Source of the DNA: WGOA01 sp964429745
GTDB lineage: Bacteria > Bacteroidota > Bacteroidia > Chitinophagales > BACL12
Length of the DNA stretch: 23,211 nt
Reading direction: 5' to 3'
Assembly (NCBI GenBank): GCA_964429745.1
Contig: CAYSDI010000059.1
Span: forward strand, 1-23,211
In this document: positions 15,330 to 23,169 of the stretch, piece after piece
Layout of the letters: each line of letters begins with the position of its first letter
Position numbering within the stretch: the first letter of the stretch is position 1
The notes under the pieces: model-generated
The model's database searches: none
What the model was told of the DNA's origin: nothing
The model's input: only the letters and a program-made list of their open reading frames with translations
Position numbers and translations under genes: made by a program

Positions 15330-15716
15330 CTAATTGTTCACGGCTCCGTTGTCAAGCCAGCGCTGAATGAGGATAAGTTGGCAATCGGTGAGTGGTCCGC
15401 TGGGTGGCATGTTCCGCAATACTAAAACCCGGTTCTCCAGTTTTCCATTGTCTACAATAGCTTTTACCTGGTCGTAGTTTTCCAAAAGACCCGGTCCGGA
15501 GCCACCGGCAACATGACAACCAGTTGTAGCACAATTGCCCTGAATGATGGGAAAAATCGTGCCAGAAAAGGTGATGCTGGTCGTGTCGCAGGGGTTTGAC
15601 GTGTAGTAGAATTCGTACAACTCTTCTTCGTTGTCGTAATAGCAACTTCCTGTGGCGATCACGATACCAAACAAGAGCAAAAACCCAGGAAAGAACTTAG
15701 TTATTCGGCGTACCAT
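15330..15716 (-). CDS. Small c-type heme lipoprotein
   Basis: 128 aa. The N-terminus is a lipoprotein signal with lipobox ATGSC (Cys25). The mature part contains CATTGCH, a CX4CH motif, within the context FSGTIFPIIQGNCATTGCHVAG. This is closely similar to repeat units of the neighbouring protein and to planctomycete-type cytochrome c domains. It ends with LTDCQLILIQRWLDNGAVNN, where MPPSG supplies a Met that could be the distal ligand. It should be a membrane-tethered, single-heme electron carrier, provided the wider CX4CH spacing is accepted by the heme lyase. The start overlaps the end of the upstream heme lipoprotein gene by 20 bp, indicating coupling and probably origin by duplication. 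Confidence 0.75.
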   Translation of the reverse strand: MVRRITKFFPGFLLLFGIVIATGSCYYDNEEELYEFYYTSNPCDTTSITFSGTIFPIIQGNCATTGCHVAGGSGPGLLENYDQVKAIVDNGKLENRVLVLRNMPPSGPLTDCQLILIQRWLDNGAVNN

Positions 15717-16434
15717 CTTCGATCCAGATTTGAACGGTTCGCTTGGCGCAATCCGAGAGAGTGGGTTGATTAAAGGGCATGGGCACAGTGCCTCCCGTGC
15801 CGTTGAGTGAGTTCATCAGGATACCGCTGTTGGCTGACGCCGAAATTTGCGCGTAGTTGGTCAGGCTTAGGCCCCCTTGTGGCGAGGGACCGCTGTGGCA
15901 ACCGGTGCAGTTAGTTTGGATCAAGGGAAATACGCTGCTTGAAAACGCAACTGCTGTGGTATCGCAACCATCGCAACCATTGTTCAGCGCACCTTGCTGG
16001 ATCCAGGTAAAGATGTCCATGATTTGATCAGGAGTTAAAGGCGGTACCCCGCTTCCCGGCGGCGGCATGATTTTGTCCGGATCGTCTTCGGTAATGACTT
16101 TAAATACCTCCGAATCCGAAGGATTGCCAGGCTCAATTTCACCTGTATTGATGATTTGCGAATAGCTGCTCAGGATAACTCCTTCTTCGGCCGTTCCGGC
16201 ATCATGGCAACCTGGAATAGCGCAACTGGAATTGAGCAGCGGAAGGATGGTATTCGTAAAGTACACGGAATCCGGATCGCAGGGGTCCAAGGGTTGACTG
16301 GGGGTATCCACCGGGGGAACAATCGGCGGCACCCAGCCATCTGGAATAAAGGGCTCGTGTTGGCAGGCAGTGATCACCGCGGCCATCAGAAGGAGCGCTG
16401 CAACCTCAGGTTTAAATAGATTTAGAAGGTTCAT
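15697..16434 (-). CDS. Two-domain c-type heme lipoprotein
   Basis: 245 aa. The N-terminus has a lipobox VITAC (Cys24). Two similar halves follow. The first has CAIPGCH (CX4CH) and PPPGSGVPPLTPDQIMDIFTWIQQGALNN. The second has CTGCH (standard CXXCH) and VPMPFNQPTLSDCAKRTVQIWIEDGTPNN. Each half pairs a heme motif with a Met-containing loop and a final helix ending in G-x-x-NN, the layout of planctomycete-type cytochrome c domains. The predicted product is a di-heme electron carrier anchored to a membrane facing the periplasm. It overlaps the next heme gene by 20 bp and follows the OB-fold gene by 20 bp. The electron donor and acceptor are unknown. Confidence 0.8.
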   Translation of the reverse strand: MNLLNLFKPEVAALLLMAAVITACQHEPFIPDGWVPPIVPPVDTPSQPLDPCDPDSVYFTNTILPLLNSSCAIPGCHDAGTAEEGVILSSYSQIINTGEIEPGNPSDSEVFKVITEDDPDKIMPPPGSGVPPLTPDQIMDIFTWIQQGALNNGCDGCDTTAVAFSSSVFPLIQTNCTGCHSGPSPQGGLSLTNYAQISASANSGILMNSLNGTGGTVPMPFNQPTLSDCAKRTVQIWIEDGTPNN

Positions 16435-16454
16435 GGGAGGTTGAAGTGGTTCGA

Positions 16455-16910
16455 CTAATAAACGAGAATGCAGGAAGTCAATTGCACCGTGGCACCTAAG
16501 GCCCCCAGTAAACCGCCTTCATCCTGATCCAAGCCACTGCATTCTCCGCGAACGACAACCTCCTGGCCAGGCTCAAGCGAAGAGGCGGCACTGCCTTCTG
16601 TATTAGCCAACGCAGCCGTCAGGCCCCCCCCCATGGGATTGCCTGCTTCTAACTGTAAATTGATGGAGCCATCGGTACCGCCTTTTTCTACCAGGATACC
16701 GCTCACCTGAACTACCTTGCCGGCATAACGGCTCCCCGCAGCCGCGGCATCCGCCTGAAACTCGGCGTATAACCCTGCAGCGGACCCCTCGTAGGCCGCA
16801 TCTGCTTTGGCTACATTGGTATGGGGTTTATTCACCACAAAAAAATAAACCAGCGCACCCGCTACTGCGCCTAGTACCGCCAATACCAGTAAAACTTTAC
16901 CAATTTTCAT
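16455..16910 (-). CDS. Membrane-anchored OB-fold (tRNA_anti-like) protein
   Basis: 151 aa. One N-terminal hydrophobic segment (about 5-26) acts as anchor or uncleaved signal. Residues about 45-150 form a small beta-barrel with the order seen in tRNA_anti-like/OB-fold envelope proteins: GKVVQVSGILVEK, SINLQLEAG, GQEVVVRGECSGLD, and a C-terminal strand LTSCILVY. The two cysteines (in GECSG and TSCIL) could form a disulfide outside the cytoplasm. The function is unknown. It heads the heme-lipoprotein/YceI/beta-barrel run and is separated from the LytTR regulator gene by 121 bp, so a promoter probably lies in that space. Confidence 0.65.
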   Translation of the reverse strand: MKIGKVLLVLAVLGAVAGALVYFFVVNKPHTNVAKADAAYEGSAAGLYAEFQADAAAAGSRYAGKVVQVSGILVEKGGTDGSINLQLEAGNPMGGGLTAALANTEGSAASSLEPGQEVVVRGECSGLDQDEGGLLGALGATVQLTSCILVY

Positions 16911-16936
16911 CAGCCCGTAATTGTTCCGCTAAACTA

Positions 16937-16965
16937 TCGCACATTGGGCGGTCAAGCCTGTGCGA
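16937..16965. repeat. Inverted repeat between LytTR gene and OB-fold gene
   Basis: TCGCACA (16937-16943) and TGTGCGA (16959-16965) are perfect inverted 7-mers with a 15-base spacer. They lie between the end of the LytTR gene and the start of the OB-fold gene, both on the - strand. This could be an operator for the envelope cluster or a weak terminator stem; no T-run follows. Confidence 0.4.
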
Positions 16966-17031
16966 ACTGGCTGAGCGGGGCAAATTGCCTCCTAAACGGG
17001 ATTTAAATGGGTTACACAGAGCCCCGGTCCC

Positions 17032-17793
17032 TCATTTTCCCTGGATCCAGACCCGGAAAAGCGGCGATTTCTCTTTAGAAACAATGGTATCCCCCGCATG
17101 GGCAGGGTGCAGATCCAGTTTAACCCTGGATTTTGATACCACGTGCATGTTGCGGATGGCCTTGACCTGCACAATGAATTGCCGGTTAATGCGAAAGAAT
17201 ACAGCGGGATCCAGCAAATTTTCCACTTCCTCCAAACTTAAGTCCAGCGGATAGCGCTTTCCATCCTGGGCCATGTAAAAGACAACACGCCCATCTACCA
17301 TGTAGTACGCCGCATCCGCTGCCTGAAGTGCGACAAGTTTTTCGCCAAAGCGAACCAAAAAGCGCTTGGGTGCGGCAGCGCTATTGAGCTGCTCAAACGC
17401 ATGCCGAAGCACGGCTAAATCTACAGATTTGGTCTTGCCGGTGAGCGCCATAAACTTATCCAGGGCGCGCTTCAACTCTTCAGCTTTAACCGGTTTAAGC
17501 AGGTAATCTACTCCAGGCGAGCGGAAAGCCTCCAGCGCATATTGATCGTATGCCGATACAAACACGATAGGCGGACAATCCGGCCATTGCCGAAAAACCT
17601 CAAAACTGAGCCCGTCTGCCAATTCGATATCTGAAAAGATCAATTCCGGACGTGGGTGGGTTTTGACCCATTGCAGGGCAGCCTCCACGCTGTCCAATTC
17701 GCCTGCGATTCCGGTTATGCGGCCATCGGCTTCAAGAAGCCTGCGCAATTTTCGCGCAGCCGCAGGTTCATCCTCAAGAATGAGTACCTGCAT
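17032..17793 (-). CDS. LytTR-family response regulator
   Basis: 253 aa. Residues 1-118 are a receiver (LILEDEP with Glu7/Asp8/Glu9, phospho-acceptor Asp55 in FSDIELADG, Lys101 in LLKPVKAEEL). Residues about 145-250 are a LytTR DNA-binding domain, with the FRINRQFIVQVKAIRNM signature followed by basic strands. It overlaps the 3' end of the Reg_prop sensor kinase gene by 20 bp and is certainly its partner. LytTR regulators bind direct repeats rather than CRP-type palindromes, so this protein is not expected at the TGA-N6-TCA sites. The adjacent envelope redox genes are natural candidate targets, an inference from position only. Confidence 0.92.
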   Translation of the reverse strand: MQVLILEDEPAAARKLRRLLEADGRITGIAGELDSVEAALQWVKTHPRPELIFSDIELADGLSFEVFRQWPDCPPIVFVSAYDQYALEAFRSPGVDYLLKPVKAEELKRALDKFMALTGKTKSVDLAVLRHAFEQLNSAAAPKRFLVRFGEKLVALQAADAAYYMVDGRVVFYMAQDGKRYPLDLSLEEVENLLDPAVFFRINRQFIVQVKAIRNMHVVSKSRVKLDLHPAHAGDTIVSKEKSPLFRVWIQGK

Positions 17794-20700
17794 GTCGGGA
17801 GGATAAGGAAGGAAGGTTAATCAACGGCACTTCTACGGAAAAGCGGTCTGCTTGATCATGAATGATGAGCGGCCGCGCGCCAATCAACTGCAATTTACGC
17901 GAAAGATTTTCCAACCCAATTCCCGTCCCTTCCGCGGGCGAAGGGCGGATTTTGCGCGAGTTTGCCACTTCAAGACCGCCGTGGGGTCCTTGCCCGATGG
18001 ACAAGTGCATAGGGTGGTTGCGAGAAATGACGTTGTGTTTCAACGCATTTTCCACCAGAATTTGAAGCGTCATCGGGGGAAGGGCCATCGCGCGCAGCGC
18101 AGCGGGTACCTCTATGTTCACTACCAGATTGTCTTCGTAACGCGCCCGTTGAATAGACAGGTAATCATCCAGAATGCCCAGTTCCTCTTCAACCGCTATG
18201 CAATCTTCTTTTCGATGCGTGAGCACGTTGCGGAAAAAACCAGAAAGCCTTTCGACATACGTTTGCGCCCGCACCGGATCTTCCTCGATCAACGCGCTGA
18301 GCGTATTGAAGCTGTTGAACAGAAAATGCGGATTCACCTGATTGCGCAGCAATTCATATTGCGTGCGGATTTTATCGCGTTCCCCTTCTTCTATGCGCCG
18401 CAAACGCTTCTCCCGCCATCGCACCCAAAACGCCAATCCACCAGCCAGGCCCAGCACGCAAAGCACGAGGAACCAGGGCCTGGCATAAATCGGTCTGGGA
18501 ATAGAAAAAGCAAACGCAATTTCCGGACCAGCTTGCGGCGAATCTTTCAAGCGCGCCCGCAGCTTAAACACATAACTTCCTGGGTCCAGGTTGCTGAAGA
18601 AGGCCCGATCGTCCTGACTTAGCCGCCAGCCTTCTTCCTGGGCTCCGACCAAAGCGTATTCATAAACAACCTTGTCATTAGCGCCAATCCAGGGAGCGGA
18701 GAAAAAGAACTCCACCAGGCGCCGTCCGCTTGATACTTTGCTGCCCGCTTTGAACGCTTTTCCGGCAGCCGTGGCCTGGTTCAGGGTAACCACAGGAGAA
18801 GCCTGCAGATCAGCAAGGTTGCCCTGGAGGCAATACGGACCGTTGTTGGTGCCAAACCAGATGCGGTTCTTGCCCAGGCTGATGGCATTGCTCATCGGGC
18901 GGGGCCGGTCGCGCAATTCTTGAAGGTCAACTGGTCGGCTCGGGTACCAGGGATTAGGCATCCAGTGCGCGCTGCGTTCGTGCAGCATAACCACGACTCC
19001 CTCGTCGTCCAGCGCAATGGCCATAACCTCTTCTGGCAAGCCGTAATGGGTTACCGGTTCGGGCCAAGGGCTACTGTTGCCCTCGGCGGCAATTTCGGGT
19101 TCGGCCAGGAGTCCGCGTTCCCGCGTGTGAAACCACAGCCGTCCGCGCCGATCCCGAAGCACTTGGTAAACCGTGAGACCGTCCAGCACGGATGGGAGCT
19201 TGGGGTTGGATGTTAACAGATTGTCGAGCAGCATTTCGGCGGCCCTTCCCCCGATAGGTTTTTCTATGTTGTCTTCATGCTGTGGTTCTTGCGNNNNNNN
19301 NNNNNNNNNNNNNNNNNNNNNNNNNNNNNNNNNNNNNNNNNNNNNNNNNNNNNNNNNNNNNNNNNNNNNNNNNNNNNNNNNNNNNNNNNNNNNTTGCGCA
19401 AAGTGATAGGCCCCTGCGCCATCTGTTCCCATCCATAGGCCACCTTGTGGATCGGGGTAAAGGCAGTACACAAAATTGGGACCTATCCCCAAATCCAAAT
19501 ATTGAGCGCGGTCAGCACCTGGCTCCCAGGCGTAAACGCCCCCAAGGGTTCCCATCCAAATTAGCCCGTTCCACTCCCGAATGCTGAGCACGCTGCCAGG
19601 TTGTTGCATTTCGCCAGCAGTAATGCGCTTGGCCCGCAATTGACCTGGGGCGACACGAAAGGCTCCATAATCAAAAGTACCGAGCCATAGGAAACCTTCT
19701 GGATCTTCAAACATAGAAATTACTACGGCCTGCCCGGGCATTCCATGTAGCGCGACTTTCTCCGCTTCGCCATCCTGGTGCGGTCGAAAACGGTAAAGTC
19801 CTTCGAGCGTGCTGAACCAAACCCAGCCGTCCGTGTGCTCCAAAATTGCCTGGGTTTCTCCATACGAAGTTCCGCGTTCAAACGCAGCCTGACGGCGCGG
19901 ATCAAAACTGAACAACTGACCCTGCTGGTTCACGCTGAGCACGCGACCCTCGCGCAAGGCGACCAAATGTTGAATTCGCCGAACGGGCTCGCGTCCGCTC
20001 AACCGTACCTGCTGGATCGCTCCATTACCGGGGTCTGTTTCAAAAAGGCCGTGTTCTGCAGTGCCTACCCACAAGCGGCCGGCTGAAAAGGCCAGCCTGC
20101 TGACTTGGCCAAATGTCCATTGGGCAGGATCGCCGATGGGCGTTGTTTCGAGGTCGCCAACCCGAAAGCGGGCCATTCCCCCGGAGTAATGACCCACCAG
20201 AAAATGGTTGTCATGGAGCGCCAGCAGCGCCGTGACGATAGCGTCCGGGTCCGTGCCACCGCGGGGTAGGAGGCTCAATTGGCGCTCGCTGCCTTGCTGA
20301 AGCACGTGCACGAGTCCCCGATCCGTGCCCGCCCAGACACCACCCTGGGCGTCAGCCACTAAGGCGTTGATCTGATCAGAGGGCAGTCCGTCACGCTGTG
20401 CCGTTTGGTACCAGCGGCTGCCCTGCCGCAAGTAAAGCCCTTCTCCGGCAGTACCCAGCCACAAGCGGCCCTGGGTATCGGCGCAAATGGCAGTTATGGC
20501 TTTTGCAGGATAGCCCTCGCCCGAAGGCAGTCGCTCCAACTTGCCCTGGGGGCTGAGCGCATACACGATGCCGGAAGGCGAACCTGCAAAAAGCGTATCG
20601 CGGTGGTGCAGCAAGACGGAAAGGGCAGGCGCAGGGTCTTCGGTGCAAGGCAGCGCTACGGTCTGTTCCCCATCAAACCGCCATAATCCCCGGTCTGTGC

Positions 20701-20971
20701 CCAGCCATAAGAACCCGGTTTTGTCCTGGTAGACGCAGCGAATTTCTGCCCCCATATCAGGTTGTAGGAGATCCAGTAAATCCAGTTCGTAGACCTGTGC
20801 GCGCACTGTCAAGGGTTGGACAAAAAGCAGCACGCCGGCAAGAATCCCGACGGTGTTGCTTNNNNNNNNNNNNNNNNNNNNNNNNNNNNNNNNNNNNNNN
20901 NNNNNNNNNNNNNNNNNNNNNNNNNNNNNNNNNNNNNNNNNNNNNNNNNNNNNNNNNNNNNGGCTGATCAT
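17774..20971 (-). CDS. Reg_prop / Y_Y_Y sensor histidine kinase (LytS-type), interrupted by two N runs
   Basis: About 1065 codons including two N runs. A signal peptide (visible part ends VRAQ) precedes a large periplasmic sensor of Reg_prop beta-propeller repeats (GFLWLGTDRGLWRFDG, GGVWAGTDRGLV, GFLWLGTFDYGAF and similar). A Y_Y_Y domain (about 735-800), one membrane helix (about 834-851) and a His_kinase/HATPase module follow, with QVNPHFLFN (His about 882 counting N) and VENALKHN. In family terms it reads an extracytoplasmic cue and phosphorylates the overlapping LytTR regulator. The start ATG at 20969-20971 overlaps the TGA of the upstream YceI gene as ATGA, so coupling is plausible. The missing bases remove the middle of the signal peptide and part of one propeller repeat. 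The frame is kept across both runs as given. Confidence 0.88.
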   Translation of the reverse strand: MISXXXXXXXXXXXXXXXXXXXXXXXXXXXXXXXXXXSNTVGILAGVLLFVQPLTVRAQVYELDLLDLLQPDMGAEIRCVYQDKTGFLWLGTDRGLWRFDGEQTVALPCTEDPAPALSVLLHHRDTLFAGSPSGIVYALSPQGKLERLPSGEGYPAKAITAICADTQGRLWLGTAGEGLYLRQGSRWYQTAQRDGLPSDQINALVADAQGGVWAGTDRGLVHVLQQGSERQLSLLPRGGTDPDAIVTALLALHDNHFLVGHYSGGMARFRVGDLETTPIGDPAQWTFGQVSRLAFSAGRLWVGTAEHGLFETDPGNGAIQQVRLSGREPVRRIQHLVALREGRVLSVNQQGQLFSFDPRRQAAFERGTSYGETQAILEHTDGWVWFSTLEGLYRFRPHQDGEAEKVALHGMPGQAVVISMFEDPEGFLWLGTFDYGAFRVAPGQLRAKRITAGEMQQPGSVLSIREWNGLIWMGTLGGVYAWEPGADRAQYLDLGIGPNFVYCLYPDPQGGLWMGTDGAGAYHFAQXXXXXXXXXXXXXXXXXXXXXXXXXXXXXXXXXXQEPQHEDNIEKPIGGRAAEMLLDNLLTSNPKLPSVLDGLTVYQVLRDRRGRLWFHTRERGLLAEPEIAAEGNSSPWPEPVTHYGLPEEVMAIALDDEGVVVMLHERSAHWMPNPWYPSRPVDLQELRDRPRPMSNAISLGKNRIWFGTNNGPYCLQGNLADLQASPVVTLNQATAAGKAFKAGSKVSSGRRLVEFFFSAPWIGANDKVVYEYALVGAQEEGWRLSQDDRAFFSNLDPGSYVFKLRARLKDSPQAGPEIAFAFSIPRPIYARPWFLVLCVLGLAGGLAFWVRWREKRLRRIEEGERDKIRTQYELLRNQVNPHFLFNSFNTLSALIEEDPVRAQTYVERLSGFFRNVLTHRKEDCIAVEEELGILDDYLSIQRARYEDNLVVNIEVPAALRAMALPPMTLQILVENALKHNVISRNHPMHLSIGQGPHGGLEVANSRKIRPSPAEGTGIGLENLSRKLQLIGARPLIIHDQADRFSVEVPLINLPSLSSRHAGTHS
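19294..19393. other. Run of 100 N (assembly gap)
   Basis: Exactly 100 undetermined bases inside the Reg_prop kinase gene. Both flanks carry TTGCG (19289-19293 and 19394-19398). Merging these five bases and removing the N run would keep the reading frame, so the true gap may be zero. Confidence 0.95.
20862..20961. other. Run of 100 N (assembly gap)
   Basis: Exactly 100 undetermined bases within the signal-peptide region of the Reg_prop kinase. The flanks do not overlap. To keep the frame from ATG 20971 into the visible signal peptide, the true length must leave remainder 1 when divided by 3. Confidence 0.95.
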
Positions 20972-21603
20972 GACGGAACAGCAAGCCTGGCGTTGACCGT
21001 AACGCGCACCGACTCCGCTATTTTCTGGTGCATGATTTTGGGAATATTAATTCCGTGATCCAGCAACGGAATGTCAAATGTGGTAGAGAGTTCCAGGCTT
21101 TTGTCCGGCATCACTTGTATGCTGCCAGGCAGAATGCGCTCCCGGGTTACTCCGTGAATCGTCAATTGACCCCGGACACGCACGGGATAAGTTCCCGGTT
21201 TACTCAGCTCTGGACTTTCTATCAGGTGACCTTCAAAAGTAGCTTTCGTAAAGCGACTGATTTCCAAATAGTTTTCCTGAAAGTGCTGTCGCTGCAAACC
21301 CGAATTGAAGCCTTGAAAGCTGGCCATGTTTACGCTGAATGCAAAAGCCCCGGAAGGCTCAAGCAAGCCGCGAAGTGCCACTGACCAGGCGTTAATAATT
21401 TCCAGCGGCGCATCGGAAACAAAATCAATGCGACCGCTCGTGCTTACAAAGCGGTTGCTCTGGGTACCAGATGGCTGGTTGTCAGAACCCAAAGAATGGG
21501 TTTGGTGACTCTGTCTCGTCTGGCTGCCAGCCCACGCGTGCGCTGCGCCTTCCGGCGAGGTGCAGAGCAACGGCAAAAGAAGCAGCATGGCCAACGGTCG
21601 CAT
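20968..21603 (-). CDS. YceI-like periplasmic protein
   Basis: 211 aa. A signal peptide (about 1-24) is followed by a Ser/Gln/His-rich spacer (about 25-50) and a YceI-type barrel (FAFSVNMASFQGF, FTKATFEGHL, PVRVRGQLTIHGVTRERI, FDIPLLDHGINIP, ESVRVTVNARL). It is more divergent and longer at the N-terminus than the YceI at 14722. It is the first gene of a - strand operon with the Reg_prop kinase and LytTR genes; its TGA overlaps the kinase ATG. A ligand-binding protein coupled this tightly to a sensor kinase might present its ligand to the sensor, which is inference. The promoter is probably the TAACTTTG element at 21664-21671. Confidence 0.85.
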   Translation of the reverse strand: MRPLAMLLLLPLLCTSPEGAAHAWAGSQTRQSHQTHSLGSDNQPSGTQSNRFVSTSGRIDFVSDAPLEIINAWSVALRGLLEPSGAFAFSVNMASFQGFNSGLQRQHFQENYLEISRFTKATFEGHLIESPELSKPGTYPVRVRGQLTIHGVTRERILPGSIQVMPDKSLELSTTFDIPLLDHGINIPKIMHQKIAESVRVTVNARLAVPS

Positions 21604-21663
21604 AGGCGTTATTTAATGGTTGCACGGCTACCGGTCTTTGTCTGGTATAACCTGCAGCAAACA

Positions 21664-21671
21664 CAAAGTTA
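21664..21671 (-). promoter_or_regulatory. Predicted -7 element for the YceI/Reg_prop kinase/LytTR operon
   Basis: On the - strand TAACTTTG is a perfect match to the Bacteroidota -7 consensus TAnnTTTG, about 60 bp upstream of the YceI start at 21603. I find no convincing TTG at the usual -33 distance, so the promoter may need an activator. Confidence 0.42.
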
Positions 21672-21759
21672 ACCGATCCTAAAACAAGGCTTTTGCTCTG
21701 TTCAGCCCACCAAAAGGCCCTTTCAGCGTGTTTGGTGCAACAAGGGCAGAGGCCGCCTT

Positions 21760-21767
21760 TAAGTTTG
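21760..21767 (+). promoter_or_regulatory. Predicted -7 element for the YCF48-type gene
   Basis: TAAGTTTG is a perfect match to TAnnTTTG, about 70 bp upstream of ATG 21837. A TTTG at 21731-21734 could be the -33 element, though 25 bp is a longer spacer than usual. The rest of the divergent region 21604-21836 shows no gene. Confidence 0.42.
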
Positions 21768-21836
21768 GAGCATTAAAAACCGAATGTCTTTTGTCTAGCC
21801 GACCTCCGGTTTCTCTTCATCTTCAAAAATCAGACC

Positions 21837-23162
21837 ATGAAAAAGTTATTCTATACATTATTTAAGTGCAGCCTGTCTTTTTTTCCCGCCACAGCACAGT
21901 GGGCGGTTGCTCCTACGGGTACCGTCGTGGACTTGAATACCACAGTTCGAATTGGTTCGGACATTGTCCTGCTTGGCGGCAACTCTGGCACGCTGCTTCG
22001 CTCAACAGATGCAGGGGCCACTTTTGCGCAGGCCAGTATCCCAACCTTTGGCGATGAGATTAACGATTTATAATTCGTCGATGCCTTGAATGGATTCGGT
22101 GTCGGTGACAACGGCCGTTTTCTGAAATCAACGGACGCCGGAGTCAGTTGGACGGTTTCCTTTGTGCCGACAGGGTCCAACCTATACGGGATTTATTTCC
22201 TCCATGCACTCCGGGGGCATGTGGTAGGACTGGACGGTGTGGTCTTTCGCACCAATGACGGGGGAATGACCTGGACGAGCCAGAGCAGCGGAACGGTGGA
22301 ACGCCTGGAGAGCGTTTTCTTCACGAGCGACAATACCGGCTATGCGGTGGGGCGTGAAGATACCTACCTCAGCACGGCTGATGGCGGTGCAACCTGGACC
22401 TCCAGCATTCTGTTGGGAAATGATCGCGAACTTAACGAGGTATTTTTTCTTGATGCGAACAATGGCTACATGGCAGGTAATGCCGGGTTGATTCAAGTCA
22501 GCTCAGATGGCGGTGCTTTATGGACTACTCAAGCTTCGGGCACCGTTCAAGACCTCGAGGATATTCATTTTGCAACAGCCGGAGCAGGCGATGCGGCTGG
22601 CGCATCAGGAGCCGCAACCCTCTGGAATGCCGTTGTAACCTGTTCCGTTGCTCCTACTGGGCTCAATTCAGTCCCCTCTCTGGTAAGTGGAGTGGTCTTC
22701 AGATGGACCGCGTTGGCGGGTGCCGAACAATACCAACTGCAAGGCGGTCCTGTGGCAGGCGGAACTAACCGATTGCTTGCGCCAACGAATGCCTTAAACG
22801 TAGCGAACGCTTTCTTTACCCCGGCTACTTCGTACAATTGGAGGGTTCGGGCTCGCTGTGGTGCGGATGTTTCGCCTTGGTCGGCCCTGGCTGCGTTCAC
22901 GATGCCAACCCTCCGCAAAGTAGTTACGAGTGCCGATGTACTGGTATTCCCCAACCCATCTTCCACGCAGGTAAATGTTCGCTTTCCAGAGATGATGTCC
23001 GAATTAGTGGTCCTGGCAGCGGATGGGCAACGGATGCTTCTTGATCTTGCTCCGGCCAACGCTTATTCGTTCGATGTGTCCCGGTGGCCAGCAGGCATTT
23101 ACCTGCTTCGTGCAAATACAGGTCAAGACGTGGTTACCCAGACGTTAACTGTTGGATTCTAA
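21837..23162 (+). pseudogene. Type IX-secreted YCF48/BNR-repeat protein broken by an in-frame stop
   Basis: One reading frame from ATG 21837 to 23162 (441 codons) is interrupted only by TAA at 22071-22073 (codon 79). Upstream are a signal peptide (ending ATAQ) and the first propeller repeat; downstream the same frame continues with further repeats, so nothing is missing but one codon. Comparing repeats (INDL*FVDALNGFGVGDNG with LNEVFFLDANNGYMAGNAG and LYGIYFLHALRGHVVG), the stop sits where Phe or Tyr is expected; TAT or TAC to TAA is one base. A fibronectin-III-like domain (about 285-370) and a C-terminal Por sorting domain (VFPNPSSTQVNV..., WPAGIYLL) follow. Intact relatives are secreted by the type IX system and attached to the cell surface. 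A restart at TTG 22086 would lack the signal peptide. It could be a true null allele or a base-call error. Confidence 0.8.
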
Positions 23163-23169
23163 CTTGCTT

